Below are positions 9,471-17,417 of a DNA stretch of 46,911 bases, one piece after another (the first letter of the stretch is position 1; each line of letters starts with the position of its first letter). Source of the DNA: a virus; the IMG/VR virus record IMGVR_UViG_3300015374_000013, positions 1 to 46,911 of that record; one strand, 5' to 3'. The translations under genes and the position numbers were made by a program. The notes under the pieces were generated by a model, which did no database searches, was not told the origin of the DNA, and was given only the letters and a program-made list of their open reading frames with translations.

Positions 9471-9767
9471 GTGTTTCGTGGCGTAAGAGGCGAACAGATC
9501 ATCCGGTGGGTTACCGTCGAAGACGAGGGCGCCGCTGTGGATCTCTTCTCTGCTTCTGCCTCTGCTCGCAAGCCTTCCGGCGCAGCCGCGATTTGCACCG
9601 CCGCCATCGAGGATCCCTCGACCAGCGGCATCGTCCGGCTCACCATCGCTGGCGCCGATCTCAACGAGGTCGGCAAGTGGATGATCGAGCTTGTCGCCAA
9701 CGGCGAGCACACCGAAGAGCCGATCCCGCTCTTCGTGCGCGACGAGTACGAGCGCGGCCCGAGGTAA
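9471..9767 (+). CDS. Small putative virion protein
   Basis: A 98-aa beta-rich protein (EQIIRWVTVEDE, GIVRLTIAGADLNEVGKWMIEL) that ends in a charged tail. The pattern resembles a small Ig-like or BppU-type N-terminal domain that describes an applied 'load' on a fibre, but I do not recognise it firmly. It lies between two LamG proteins in the virion block, 3 nt after the first, so it is probably part of the same tail or decoration assembly. GTG start, leaderless-type promoter. Confidence 0.45.
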   Translation: MFRGVRGEQIIRWVTVEDEGAAVDLFSASASARKPSGAAAICTAAIEDPSTSGIVRLTIAGADLNEVGKWMIELVANGEHTEEPIPLFVRDEYERGPR

Positions 9768-9770
9768 CAC

Positions 9771-10718
9771 GTGAGCTACGCGAGCGAAGTCCTCGCGGAT
9801 AGCCCTCTCTCCTATTGGGATTTCCAGGAGACGGCGGGCACGAACGCGAACGACCAGGGTTCCCTGAATCACGACGGCACCATTACGGGTGGCGTTTTGC
9901 TGAATCAAACCGGCCCGATTGTCGGCGGCACCGGCAAGGCCTTCAAGTTCGATGGCGTCGATGACGAGTGCATCGCCACGGGTGGCTCTGCCGACTACCG
10001 ACTCAACGGCAACTTCACCATCGAGTTTTGGGCGAAGAATGTCGCCTTCCCTGGCGCGGGATCCTTCGACGGTCTGATCTACAAGTACCACGGCTTCAAC
10101 ACGACCGGCTGGGAGATCTTCTACGACTCGACGGGGCGCCTCTCCCTGAAGCGCAACAACGTGGACGTCTCGGTTGCGAACGTCGCCGGTGACAAGCTCA
10201 GCCAGTCGGCCTTCAAGCATTTCGTCTTCACGTACAACGGCACGGTGGCAAAGTGGTATGTGAATGGCGTCCTTTCCTCCACTACCACGATCACCTACCC
10301 CGCCACGACCGACACGACGCACGACCTGTCTGTGGGCGTCGGCGACGGCTCGGGCTTCGGCAACAACATCATCGCCCACGTTGCCATCTACGGGACTGCT
10401 CTTTCTCCCGCCCGCATCCTGCGGCACTACAATCGTGGTTCCGGCACTCTCGATGTGCGCGGCGTGGACGATGGGATGGGCACGCTGGTCGGCCGCATTC
10501 AGCAGATTTCCACCTACCTCGGCATTCTCTACGCCCGTGGTGTGGACGACGGGATGACCGCTGCGACCCTTGTGGGGCGCTGGAATACCGCCAAGCTTGC
10601 GTTCCTCTTTGCGAGGGCCATTCCCTGCGACGTTTCCGAGGCTGTAGGCCGCGCTGATTTCTACGCGCTGGTGCGAAATGTCAAGTCCAGGCTCACCGTC
10701 CGCCTTTCCAGGCGTTAG
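9771..10718 (+). CDS. LamG-domain virion protein
   Basis: 315 aa. Residues about 1-225 form a LamG/concanavalin A-like sandwich: SPLSYWDFQET, GKAFKFDGVDD, FTIEFWAKN, WYVNGVLSS, HVAIYGTALSPARILRHY. Such domains bind glycans or decorate capsids and fibres. The last 90 residues differ and carry two RGVDDGM repeats followed by a basic end (VRLSRR). It starts with GTG, 4 nt after the previous stop, with no ribosome site and no -10 box at 7 nt, so it is probably translationally coupled. Role in decoration or adsorption is inferred. Confidence 0.65.
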   Translation: MSYASEVLADSPLSYWDFQETAGTNANDQGSLNHDGTITGGVLLNQTGPIVGGTGKAFKFDGVDDECIATGGSADYRLNGNFTIEFWAKNVAFPGAGSFDGLIYKYHGFNTTGWEIFYDSTGRLSLKRNNVDVSVANVAGDKLSQSAFKHFVFTYNGTVAKWYVNGVLSSTTTITYPATTDTTHDLSVGVGDGSGFGNNIIAHVAIYGTALSPARILRHYNRGSGTLDVRGVDDGMGTLVGRIQQISTYLGILYARGVDDGMTAATLVGRWNTAKLAFLFARAIPCDVSEAVGRADFYALVRNVKSRLTVRLSRR

Positions 10719-10734
10719 CATCCGGCCCTAGTGC

Positions 10735-10740
10735 TACTCT
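10735..10740 (+). promoter_or_regulatory. Leaderless promoter -10 box (TGC-TACTCT), 7 nt before start codon
   Basis: TGC-TACTCT ends exactly 7 nt before the ATG at 10748, and no ribosome site is present. The same 11-mer core occurs before the scaffold gene. Confidence 0.65.
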
Positions 10741-10747
10741 TCCCGTA

Positions 10748-11350
10748 ATGGCCGGACGCTACTCAGTCGGACTCGAAGCGATGGCGCAGGGGCAGGTGAA
10801 TCTGCTCACCCAGGATATTCGCGTTCTCGCTTGCGAGGCGACTTACGTTGCCTCTCTCACCGCAGACGGCTTCTATGCTGGCGCGGGCACCGACATCCTC
10901 GATGGCTGGCTTGCCGACAACCTCGGCAACCTCGTGGACTACAACAACGCCTACTACGCGGACGCCGGTGTGATCGACAAGGCGATTGTCAACGAGGATT
11001 CCTTCGCCAAGGGCGTGAACAACCCGCTGACGAAGTGCGTCGGCGTCTCCGCTTCCGCCCTCTCTGCCAAGACCGTCACTGACGGTTACCTCAACGGCAG
11101 CGACCCGCTCTTCTCGGGCCTTCCCGGCTCTAAGACGATCACGCAGCTTGTCGTGACCGCCTTTACGTCGTACACCGTCGGCGTTGACACCGGGAGCGGG
11201 AGTTCCGGTGGCTTTACGGTCTACCGGCATATGCCGCTCTGTCTCATCACGCACGACACCACCGACACGGCGATCTCGTTCGACACGGGCACCGGCCTGG
11301 ATCTCGTCGTCCGGTGGGAGAACGTCGCCCCGTTCATCTACTGGGTCTAG
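10748..11350 (+). CDS. Putative virion protein, unknown
   Basis: 200 aa, rich in Ala, Gly, Thr and Asp with alternating hydrophobic strands. The N-terminal third includes DILDGWLADNLGNLVDYNNAYYADAG, and the C-terminal part FTVYRHMPLCLITHD and LDLVVRWENVAPFIYWV. It has no enzyme motif. It resembles beta-structured decoration or neck proteins by composition, and its place between the LamG protein and the connector supports a structural role. I do not recognise the family. Confidence 0.4.
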   Translation: MAGRYSVGLEAMAQGQVNLLTQDIRVLACEATYVASLTADGFYAGAGTDILDGWLADNLGNLVDYNNAYYADAGVIDKAIVNEDSFAKGVNNPLTKCVGVSASALSAKTVTDGYLNGSDPLFSGLPGSKTITQLVVTAFTSYTVGVDTGSGSSGGFTVYRHMPLCLITHDTTDTAISFDTGTGLDLVVRWENVAPFIYWV

Positions 11351-11353
11351 GCT

Positions 11354-11935
11354 GTGGCCTGGGCGCTCGAAGACTTCCTAGAGGCGGTAGAGGACGAGCT
11401 TGGCGAGGCGGCTGAGCTTGTTCGCGATGAGCAACTGATCCGCTGGATCAACCGTGGCCGCACTCGCCTCGGGTTCTACCGGCAGAAAACGGCGGCTCTC
11501 TCCTGGGCCGACGGCGCTGCCTCGGTGGCCCTGCCTGCCGATTGCTCTCGCGTTGATCGCATCCTCACGACCGGTAGTAACGCCCTCCCTCCGCATATGA
11601 TCCTTGCCGGAACGCTCGCCTTCTCTGACCCCGACCGGGTTACCGCTGGTACCGCAACGCTGTACTACGGCGCGGAGTGGCCCGCTGTCACCGGCTCCGC
11701 TCCCTCCACGATGCCCGCGATTGCCGACGAGGCTGTGGTCAGCTACGTCCTGGCTCGCTTCTTCAAGCGCATCGCCGGGATTCGCTCGGACTTCCGGCGC
11801 TACGTGGCGATCACGGGCCAGAATGGCGTTGACGTTCGCGACCTGCTCGATCTCGCCACGGATCACGACCGGGATTACGAACGTGCCCGCGATGATCTTG
11901 TGATCGACGCCCCCGCAACGTTCTTCTCGGACTAG
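11354..11935 (+). CDS. Head-tail connector/adaptor protein
   Basis: 193 aa. The start (LEDFLEAVEDEL, then DEQLIRWINRGRTRLGFY), a short beta segment (ALPADCSRVDRILTTG) and helical C-terminal half (ADEAVVSYVLARFFKRIAGIRSDF) match the general form of gp6/gp4-type adaptors, which bind the portal ring and dock the tail. It directly precedes the propeller tail protein, as adaptor and nozzle genes do in podoviruses. It begins at GTG 11354, 3 nt after the previous stop. Confidence 0.6.
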   Translation: MAWALEDFLEAVEDELGEAAELVRDEQLIRWINRGRTRLGFYRQKTAALSWADGAASVALPADCSRVDRILTTGSNALPPHMILAGTLAFSDPDRVTAGTATLYYGAEWPAVTGSAPSTMPAIADEAVVSYVLARFFKRIAGIRSDFRRYVAITGQNGVDVRDLLDLATDHDRDYERARDDLVIDAPATFFSD

Positions 11936-11938
11936 CCC

Positions 11939-13900
11939 GTGACACTTCCGGCGTTCGACAGCGAGCGTCACACCATCGGCCTCGGGCCGACGGGCGGCGC
12001 AAAGGGCTTCACCGTTGCAGGCTCCTACCGCAAGAGCTTCAAGCGCGACCAGTCCGGCGATGCGGCAGGTGTCCATTACGGCGCCGAGTCCTACTTCAAC
12101 AATCCCGGCGTCTCGTCCTGGTCAATGGACGACTTCACGGGCGGTGGCTGGCAGCAAGTCTGGGGCAAGGACAACCGGATGTTCTCCTCCTGCGAGAATA
12201 TGCTGCCGACGCAGTACGACCGCTCCCTCCGGACTGTTCCCCCGTTCACCCTCCGCGCTGCGACCGGCGTGGGCGGCGGTGTGTACACGAACAAGCCGCT
12301 TCACTTCTACAATCACGCGGGCTGGATCACCGCCTTCTATCCCGACCGTCTCTATCGTAATCACGCGAGCGGAGGCGCTGCCGAAATCTTCCTCGACACC
12401 TTCGGCGGCGACCCGCATAGCTGCGCTGCCTACGATCCCCGCACCGGCCGAGTGCTGGCGGGCTTCAAGAACGGCCTCGGCCCCGGCGTTGCCGTCTTCG
12501 ACGCCTTGAACGGCACACACATCGCTGGCGCCAGCGTCCAGCCCGGAATACTGATCCCTTACGGCACCCTCACGGGGATGAACGTCCAGGGAGACAAGCT
12601 CGTCCTTGCGGCGGGCAACGTCCTGTTCACCGTCACGCTACAGGATGGTGCCTACAACTTCGTCTCGGGCGACTACACGAAGATCGGTAGGCTCCCTGGC
12701 TCCTGGCTCGACTCCTGCTGGTCTGGTGGCCTGCTCTACATCCTCTGCGGCGGCGCTGACAAGAAGGTTTCTCTCGTCGCGTTCGATGGCGTGCAGGTTC
12801 TCCCGGTCTGCGAGTTCCCGTACAACTTCTACGGCGAGTCCGTCTGCGCCTACGGTGGCCGGATCTACGTCGGCGGCGCGGGCCTCGACTTCAACGGCGC
12901 GTATGGCTACGCCGAGTTGTACGAGGTCACTGGCTCCTCGGTTCGCCTTCTCAAGACATTCGCTCCGGAGAAGTGGTCGGGCCGCTACAGCGCCCCCACG
13001 TCCGTCCGCTCGATGGTCGTTCACGAAGGCCTGCTCTTCTTCGGCGATACTGGCAACGGGCTGATCGCCTACGACGTCACCACGGACGCCTTCTACGGTG
13101 GGCCGCGCTTCGACTCGGGCCGCACTAATCCTGGCCGTGAGGTTCTGCGCCTGCTCTCTGCTCGCGGGCGCATCTGGGGCTACGTCAACCACCCGCTCGC
13201 CCCTGCCGACAACGGCATCTGGGCCAACGTTGTGCAGGGCGACGTCCCTGCGCTCGGCTCCTTCTCTGGCAAGGTCATCACGTCGGACTTCGGCCCGGAG
13301 CTTGACCGCCTGAAGGACTGGACGCGCATCCGAATCCTCACGCGCGGCGACTCGAACACTCCGACCGTCGAATCCTCGGTCGATGGCGGCGCCACCTGGA
13401 CATCTTGTCCGCTGGTGTCCACGGACACGGCCGGACAGGCTGGCTCGCTGCGCACGTACACGATCAACTCGGCCAACTCGCACGTGATCCGCTTCCGCAT
13501 CTCCCTCCCGCGCACGTCTTCTCCGACCGTCTCATTCGCTGAGCTTGCGGGCTTCTCCGCGAGCTTCAAGCTGATCGACACTGACGACGTGAACGCCGAC
13601 GGCACCGAGAAGCTGGCTTGGTCGTTTGCCATCGCCGGTGTCGAGGAGGTCGAGATGCTGGACGCGACTCCCGAGAAGCTGAGGCTGAGCGAGATCAATG
13701 ACGCCCTGTGGAGTTGGGCGCGGGCCAAGACTACGCTGGACTTCATCGATCCGTGGGGCGACACCTACGCTGTGAAGATCGACTCGATCAACGAGACTCA
13801 GCCCGCCGTCCTGCCGATGGTCGAGTTCGATGACCCGATCTCGTCTGCCTCGCAGGAAGGCCGCGAGGCCTTCTACGCCGTCACTCTCGTCCAGGTCTAG
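11939..13900 (+). CDS. Tail nozzle/propeller-like tail protein
   Basis: 653 aa. Repeated four-stranded blades are visible from about residue 100 to 460 (CAAYDPRTGRVLAGF, LVLAAGNVLFTVTL, LLYILCGGADKKVSLVAF, GRIYVGGAGLD, LLFFGDTGNGLIAYD), followed by a beta domain with repeated SPTVSF-type strands. This suggests a beta-propeller followed by sandwich domains, as in podoviral tail nozzle proteins (P22 gp10/T7 gp12 type). Location right after the connector agrees. The GTG start is 3 nt after the connector stop. I cannot exclude a receptor-binding protein. Confidence 0.55.
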   Translation: MTLPAFDSERHTIGLGPTGGAKGFTVAGSYRKSFKRDQSGDAAGVHYGAESYFNNPGVSSWSMDDFTGGGWQQVWGKDNRMFSSCENMLPTQYDRSLRTVPPFTLRAATGVGGGVYTNKPLHFYNHAGWITAFYPDRLYRNHASGGAAEIFLDTFGGDPHSCAAYDPRTGRVLAGFKNGLGPGVAVFDALNGTHIAGASVQPGILIPYGTLTGMNVQGDKLVLAAGNVLFTVTLQDGAYNFVSGDYTKIGRLPGSWLDSCWSGGLLYILCGGADKKVSLVAFDGVQVLPVCEFPYNFYGESVCAYGGRIYVGGAGLDFNGAYGYAELYEVTGSSVRLLKTFAPEKWSGRYSAPTSVRSMVVHEGLLFFGDTGNGLIAYDVTTDAFYGGPRFDSGRTNPGREVLRLLSARGRIWGYVNHPLAPADNGIWANVVQGDVPALGSFSGKVITSDFGPELDRLKDWTRIRILTRGDSNTPTVESSVDGGATWTSCPLVSTDTAGQAGSLRTYTINSANSHVIRFRISLPRTSSPTVSFAELAGFSASFKLIDTDDVNADGTEKLAWSFAIAGVEEVEMLDATPEKLRLSEINDALWSWARAKTTLDFIDPWGDTYAVKIDSINETQPAVLPMVEFDDPISSASQEGREAFYAVTLVQV

Positions 13901-13902
13901 CC

Positions 13903-14733
13903 GTGCCGCAGCTTGGCGTCCGGCGCACAAGGCGGGCCGAGAACAAGCGGTTCCGTCTCCACAAGCCGTATTGGGTAGATCCCTACCCCTTCATCCCCGG
14001 TACTGAACCGGAGAAACGGATCTTCGAGGCGCTGATGCGGCGCCATCTTTACTTTGTGTTCCAGGGCGACCTGCCGGAACTCTCGACCGAGAACAAGCTG
14101 CGCAATCAGGAGGAACTTCGTAAGACTGAGGCAGAGATTCGCCGACTCATCGCCCTGCTCGCAAAGGTGACTGCCAATCCCCGGCAGTTGGAGCACCGAA
14201 TCCGGGAGAAACTAGACCTGGAAAGGAAGCTTCAAATCGAGAAGGCAAAGCTCGATGCAATCCAGAAGGCTGGTATCTCGGGCGCTTTCCTCTTCGCTCC
14301 TGGCTTCAAACCTGACTTCGTTTTCCCCGAGTACAAGGTCATTCTCGATCCGTTCGGCGTCTTCCACCACTCCCTTGCTGCCGCCGTCGAGCGCGACGCG
14401 ATCAAGAGCGTGGTGTACCGAACCCTGGGCTACTCCTTCTATCACCCCTGGTGGGACGAGCGCGGTTTTCTCTGGGCGGACGGCACCGGCACCAACCTCA
14501 CCTACGAGCGCATAGGCTACGACGCCCTGCTCTTGCTCGACCGCATCCCCGAGTTCAGGCACGGCCCCACTCACAAGCTCACTGACCCGCAGGACATTCA
14601 GGCCAAGCGCTTCCCTGGCTACCGGCTCGGCAAGAACCTTGGCGCCGGTGCCAACAGCGTCGCCATCGCTAATGCGAAGCGCACTAAGCCGAAGCTGCTC
14701 ACAATCAAGTCCAGACGGCGGCGCACCCGTTAG
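13903..14733 (+). CDS. Vsr/DUF559-like nuclease-fold protein with coiled-coil insertion
   Basis: 276 aa. Residues about 38-58 (EPEKRIFEALMRRHLYFVFQ) look like the first helix and strand of a Vsr/DUF559 nuclease; 60-115 is a charged coiled coil; then GFKPDFVFPEYKVILDPFGVFHHS, ERDAIKSVVYRTLGYSFY resumes the fold. The family's PD and GxxHH/RD elements are present, but the expected glutamate in the I-x-E/D-x-DG strand reads LDPFG, so activity may be altered. The C-terminus is very basic (KSRRRRTR). It stands among tail genes, so it could be a virion protein that acts on DNA at entry or exit. Function is inferred. Confidence 0.5.
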   Translation: MPQLGVRRTRRAENKRFRLHKPYWVDPYPFIPGTEPEKRIFEALMRRHLYFVFQGDLPELSTENKLRNQEELRKTEAEIRRLIALLAKVTANPRQLEHRIREKLDLERKLQIEKAKLDAIQKAGISGAFLFAPGFKPDFVFPEYKVILDPFGVFHHSLAAAVERDAIKSVVYRTLGYSFYHPWWDERGFLWADGTGTNLTYERIGYDALLLLDRIPEFRHGPTHKLTDPQDIQAKRFPGYRLGKNLGAGANSVAIANAKRTKPKLLTIKSRRRRTR

Positions 14734-14752
14734 TCGCGTCCGACACATAGGG

Positions 14753-14758
14753 TACGAT
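14753..14758 (+). promoter_or_regulatory. Leaderless promoter -10 box (TACGAT), 7 nt before endolysin start
   Basis: TACGAT, preceded by AGGG, ends exactly 7 nt before the ATG at 14766. No ribosome site is present upstream of the start, so a leaderless transcript for the lysis block is likely. Confidence 0.65.
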
Positions 14759-14765
14759 TCGACCT

Positions 14766-15857
14766 ATGAGAAACCTCACCGAAGCCCAGAAGGGCGCCAT
14801 CAAAGGTGCGCTCGGCGCACTCCTCACCCTCCTCGCAGCGTTCGGGATCTATCTCGGCGTTGGCGTGGTCACTGAGTCCGGTGCTCCCACCGGAAACGAG
14901 ACGGTCACTGTTGGCGGCGAGCACGGCACGCCCGAACAGACGCTCGTTGTTCCCAAGGTCGCTGTCGATCAGGCGGAGGCTGCGCTCGACACGCACGAAG
15001 ACCTACGTTCGCAGCAGCCGGAAGGTGTCACTCCGCAAGAGCTAGACGCCGCCGAGGTACAGCAGGAGGCTTTCGCGGCCAACGATCAGCTTCCGGCAGT
15101 CACGCCGGACGCCGCTCCGAATCAGCCCGGTTGTACCACTCAGCTTGTCCAGAACTACTCGTCCCGGCGCGGGGTCGCGCCTCGACTGTTCGTGCTTCAC
15201 TACACCGTTTCCCCGAACCGCGTCGGTTGGAGCGACGTGAATGCCGTTGTCTCCCTGTTCGACCGTGCCTCCTTTCAGGCCTCCTCGAACTACGTTATTG
15301 ACGGCGAGGGCAACTGCAAGTACATCGTCCGCGAGAGTGACAAGGCGTGGACGCAGGCAGCCGCCAACCCGGTCAGCATCAGCGTCGAGGTCATCAACTC
15401 GGGCCACGAAGCGGTTTATGCCGCGCCGCCCGGTCTGCGCAAGATCGCGCAGGTTGCCCACGACGCGATGAAGCGATGGAACATCCCGATCCAGCTTGGT
15501 CAGGTGCGCGGCTGCACGGTCGTCCGCCCCGGCCTTGTTGACCATCTCAGCCTCGGGGCTTGTGGTGGGGGCCACCACGACATCTCTCCGTACCGCGTCG
15601 GCCCCGTCCTTGCTGCGATCCAGGCGGTCGGTGCTCCTGTCCGCCAGATCCTCCCTCTGCCTTCGAAGGAAGCGGCCAATGCGAAGTGCAGTATCCCGAA
15701 CCTGCGTTCGCGTCTCGGCCTCTCCCGCTCGGGCTACGTCGGCAAGAAGACACGACGCGCAATCCGGACGCTACAGAGGCGCTACGGCATTAAGCCCACT
15801 GGCTTCGCCGGGGTCAAAGTGTCGCGCATCCTGAAGCTGAAGGGCTGTCATCTGTGA
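14766..15857 (+). CDS. Endolysin: N-acetylmuramoyl-L-alanine amidase with membrane anchor
   Basis: 363 aa. A hydrophobic segment at about residues 13-36 (GALGALLTLLAAFGIYLGVGVV) could be a signal-anchor. An acidic linker (about 40-120) is followed by an Amidase_2 domain: LFVLHYTVSPN (first zinc His), NYVIDGEGNCKYIV, AWTQAAANPVSISVEV, ending GGGHHDISPY. The C-terminus (about 300-363) is a PG-binding-1 type repeat (LRSRLGLSRSGYVGKKTRRAIRTLQRRYG). It cuts the amide bond between MurNAc and the stem peptide. The following genes encode small membrane proteins, a normal lysis cassette. Confidence 0.85.
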   Translation: MRNLTEAQKGAIKGALGALLTLLAAFGIYLGVGVVTESGAPTGNETVTVGGEHGTPEQTLVVPKVAVDQAEAALDTHEDLRSQQPEGVTPQELDAAEVQQEAFAANDQLPAVTPDAAPNQPGCTTQLVQNYSSRRGVAPRLFVLHYTVSPNRVGWSDVNAVVSLFDRASFQASSNYVIDGEGNCKYIVRESDKAWTQAAANPVSISVEVINSGHEAVYAAPPGLRKIAQVAHDAMKRWNIPIQLGQVRGCTVVRPGLVDHLSLGACGGGHHDISPYRVGPVLAAIQAVGAPVRQILPLPSKEAANAKCSIPNLRSRLGLSRSGYVGKKTRRAIRTLQRRYGIKPTGFAGVKVSRILKLKGCHL

Positions 15858-16078
15858 AAGAACCCTTGAACCTTCCGAGGGGTTCCGTGAGAGCGGCCCT
15901 GACCATTCTCCTGGTCGGGGCCGCAATCGCGTCGATGTTCCTCCCGATAGTGGACGATCAGGCGCAGGGCTTCGTTCTCGCATCCGCCGCGCTTGCCGTT
16001 CAGTCGTACTTCAACAAGCGGGACAAGGAAGAGGAAATGTACGGCCCCCCGCTGCCTCCTCCCTCAGTGAACGAGTGA
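15854..16078 (+). CDS. Small membrane protein, holin candidate
   Basis: 74 aa. A short basic N-terminus is followed by two weakly separated hydrophobic stretches (AALTILLVGAAIASMFLPIV and GFVLASAALAVQSYF) and a charged tail (KRDKEEE). GTG start overlapping the endolysin stop by 4 nt, so the two are translationally coupled. Size, topology and position fit a holin. Confidence 0.55.
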   Translation: MKEPLNLPRGSVRAALTILLVGAAIASMFLPIVDDQAQGFVLASAALAVQSYFNKRDKEEEMYGPPLPPPSVNE

Positions 16079-16081
16079 GAT

Positions 16082-16273
16082 GTGTTGAAGTGGGGAGGGC
16101 AGCTTCAGGGGGTCATATGCTTCCTGCTCGGCGCGGGCACCTTCGTCCACGAAGTCGTGCTGACCACGGGGGATCGTCCCTACATCCTTACCGCTTCACT
16201 CGCCCTGATGGGCTTCCCGTTCGTGTTGGGATTCGAGACAAAATCGCTGAAGAAGGGAGGCGACTCCTCTTGA
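16082..16273 (+). CDS. Small two-helix membrane protein, holin-like
   Basis: 63 aa with two hydrophobic segments (GVICFLLGAGTFVHEVVL and YILTASLALMGFPFVLGF) and a basic C-terminus (KSLKKGG). It starts at GTG 16082, or possibly TTG 16085, right after the preceding gene. It is the second holin-like protein in a row, so the pair could be a holin and antiholin. Confidence 0.5.
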   Translation: MLKWGGQLQGVICFLLGAGTFVHEVVLTTGDRPYILTASLALMGFPFVLGFETKSLKKGGDSS

Positions 16274-16359
16274 CAAGACCACTGACCTTGAGCTACACGC
16301 TCGGCGCCACGTTGCTCGTCACACTTCAGGCGATGACCGGGAGCTTCCTCCCTTGGTGA
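16270..16359 (+). CDS. Tiny membrane peptide
   Basis: 29 aa from TTG 16270, with GGAGG 9 nt upstream and the TTGA overlap with the preceding stop. The sequence is mostly hydrophobic (LSYTLGATLLVTLQAM). Its coupling on both sides suggests it is translated, but it may be only a spacer. Confidence 0.3.
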   Translation: MTRPLTLSYTLGATLLVTLQAMTGSFLPW

Positions 16360-16715
16360 AATACTTCCACAACAATCCCTGGAACACGGTCGGCTACGTC
16401 TTCCTGGCCGTCGCCATCGTCCTGTCAGGATGGGTCTTCCAGCGCCAGCAGACGGCGCAGGACAGGCAGATCAAGATTGACCGCTCGTTCGCTGTCAAGC
16501 TGGCCGTGCAGCAGAACCAGTTGTTCGCTGCGCAGGATCGCTCCTGCAAGGCCATCAACGGCGCCGTGAAGTTCTGGACTGTGGTGCGCGAGTCCACCAT
16601 CGCTGCGCAGGCTGAGCCGGACTTGCCGAGGGGTTTGCGTGCGGCTAATGCGCGGTACATCAAGGCTCTGTCGTTCGTCATCCGCGAGGGGAACAAGGTG
16701 ATTGCAGAATGCTGA
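16353..16715 (+). CDS. Single-pass membrane protein, possible spanin-like
   Basis: 120 aa from TTG 16353 (GTG 16356 also possible). One transmembrane helix (about 13-29, TVGYVFLAVAIVLSGWVF) is followed by a polar helical domain (QRQQTAQDRQIKID and so on) that ends with Cys. Its topology (N-terminal anchor, charged helical outside part) resembles an i-spanin. It resembles the next gene in layout. Confidence 0.45.
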   Translation: MVKYFHNNPWNTVGYVFLAVAIVLSGWVFQRQQTAQDRQIKIDRSFAVKLAVQQNQLFAAQDRSCKAINGAVKFWTVVRESTIAAQAEPDLPRGLRAANARYIKALSFVIREGNKVIAEC

Positions 16716-17095
16716 AACAAATCCGCGACTACTTCTTTCACGTCCCCGAGGATGCTGGTCGCCCCGTGTATACCCACGGCCCCGTTATCCGTCGCTTTAC
16801 GCTCGGGTATGTCATCCTGTCTGTGGGAATCGTCCTCGGATTATTCCTCAGCTACAAGCAGACTGCGGAGCTTCACAAGATCGCCGACCAGTCGCGTAAT
16901 GCGGCGTGCCAGCAGCGCCGCAACTATGAGATTACCGCTCAGCGCACGAGAGACTTCCTCAACAGCGGTGCCACTATTCCGGGCATCACTTCCGCGAGCT
17001 TGCAGCGCAGCATTCGCCTCAACGAGCAGAATGCCAAAGCGCTTTCCGATGTGGATTGCGACTACCCTCCCCCGATCAAAGGTAGCTACCCCTAG
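16709..17095 (+). CDS. Single-pass membrane protein, likely relative of preceding gene
   Basis: 128 aa. An N-terminal cytosolic stretch with aromatic residues, one membrane helix (about 32-49, TLGYVILSVGIVLGLFLS), then a polar helical part with two cysteines. The order and spacing of the membrane helix, Q/K-rich helix, Cys and short C-terminal repeat parallel the gene before it, so these two may come from a duplication. ATG at 16709 overlaps the previous stop by 7 nt. Confidence 0.45.
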   Translation: MLKQIRDYFFHVPEDAGRPVYTHGPVIRRFTLGYVILSVGIVLGLFLSYKQTAELHKIADQSRNAACQQRRNYEITAQRTRDFLNSGATIPGITSASLQRSIRLNEQNAKALSDVDCDYPPPIKGSYP

Positions 17096-17113
17096 TCCGT
17101 CCGGATAGGGTGC

Positions 17114-17119
17114 TAGGAT
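17114..17119 (+). promoter_or_regulatory. Leaderless promoter -10 box (TGC-TAGGAT), 7 nt before start codon
   Basis: TGC-TAGGAT ends exactly 7 nt before GTG 17127. No ribosome site is seen. It is one of the best matches to TATAAT in the set. Confidence 0.7.
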
Positions 17120-17126
17120 TCCGTTC

Positions 17127-17417
17127 GTGCCTACTTCAGCAGCAGCGCGAGTTACGGCCCCCGCCGCCTCGGCGACCGACATCGAGATCGTGGCTGCGGT
17201 CAGTGATCGTGAGGGGCTGGTCATCTTCAACGACTCGGTTCAGACCCTCTACATCCGTTTCGGTAGCTCGGCCGCGTCTCTCTCGGACTGGTCGGTGAAG
17301 CTGCTCCCCGGCGACCTGTACGAGATCGGCAACAACATTACGTATTACGGCGCCGTCCACGGCATCTGGGCTGCGGCTGACGCCTCGGGCAAGGCTCGGG
17401 TCACGGAGTTCGCCTAA
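17127..17417 (+). CDS. Small putative virion (decoration/fibre) protein
   Basis: 96 aa: low-complexity Ala-rich N-terminus, then beta strands typical of small phage head or tail proteins (REGLVIFNDSVQTLYIRFG, SVKLLPGDLYEIGNNITYYGAVHGIWAAAD). I recall this pattern (xxIFNDSxxxLYVRFG) from many phage structural genes, mostly of undefined role. The next gene starts directly at its stop. Confidence 0.5.
   Translation: MPTSAAARVTAPAASATDIEIVAAVSDREGLVIFNDSVQTLYIRFGSSAASLSDWSVKLLPGDLYEIGNNITYYGAVHGIWAAADASGKARVTEFA

Noticed and set aside
9450-10721. Minus-strand reading frame (423 aa) across the LamG gene
   Set aside because: Antisense shadow with no domain; the sense genes have LamG motifs.
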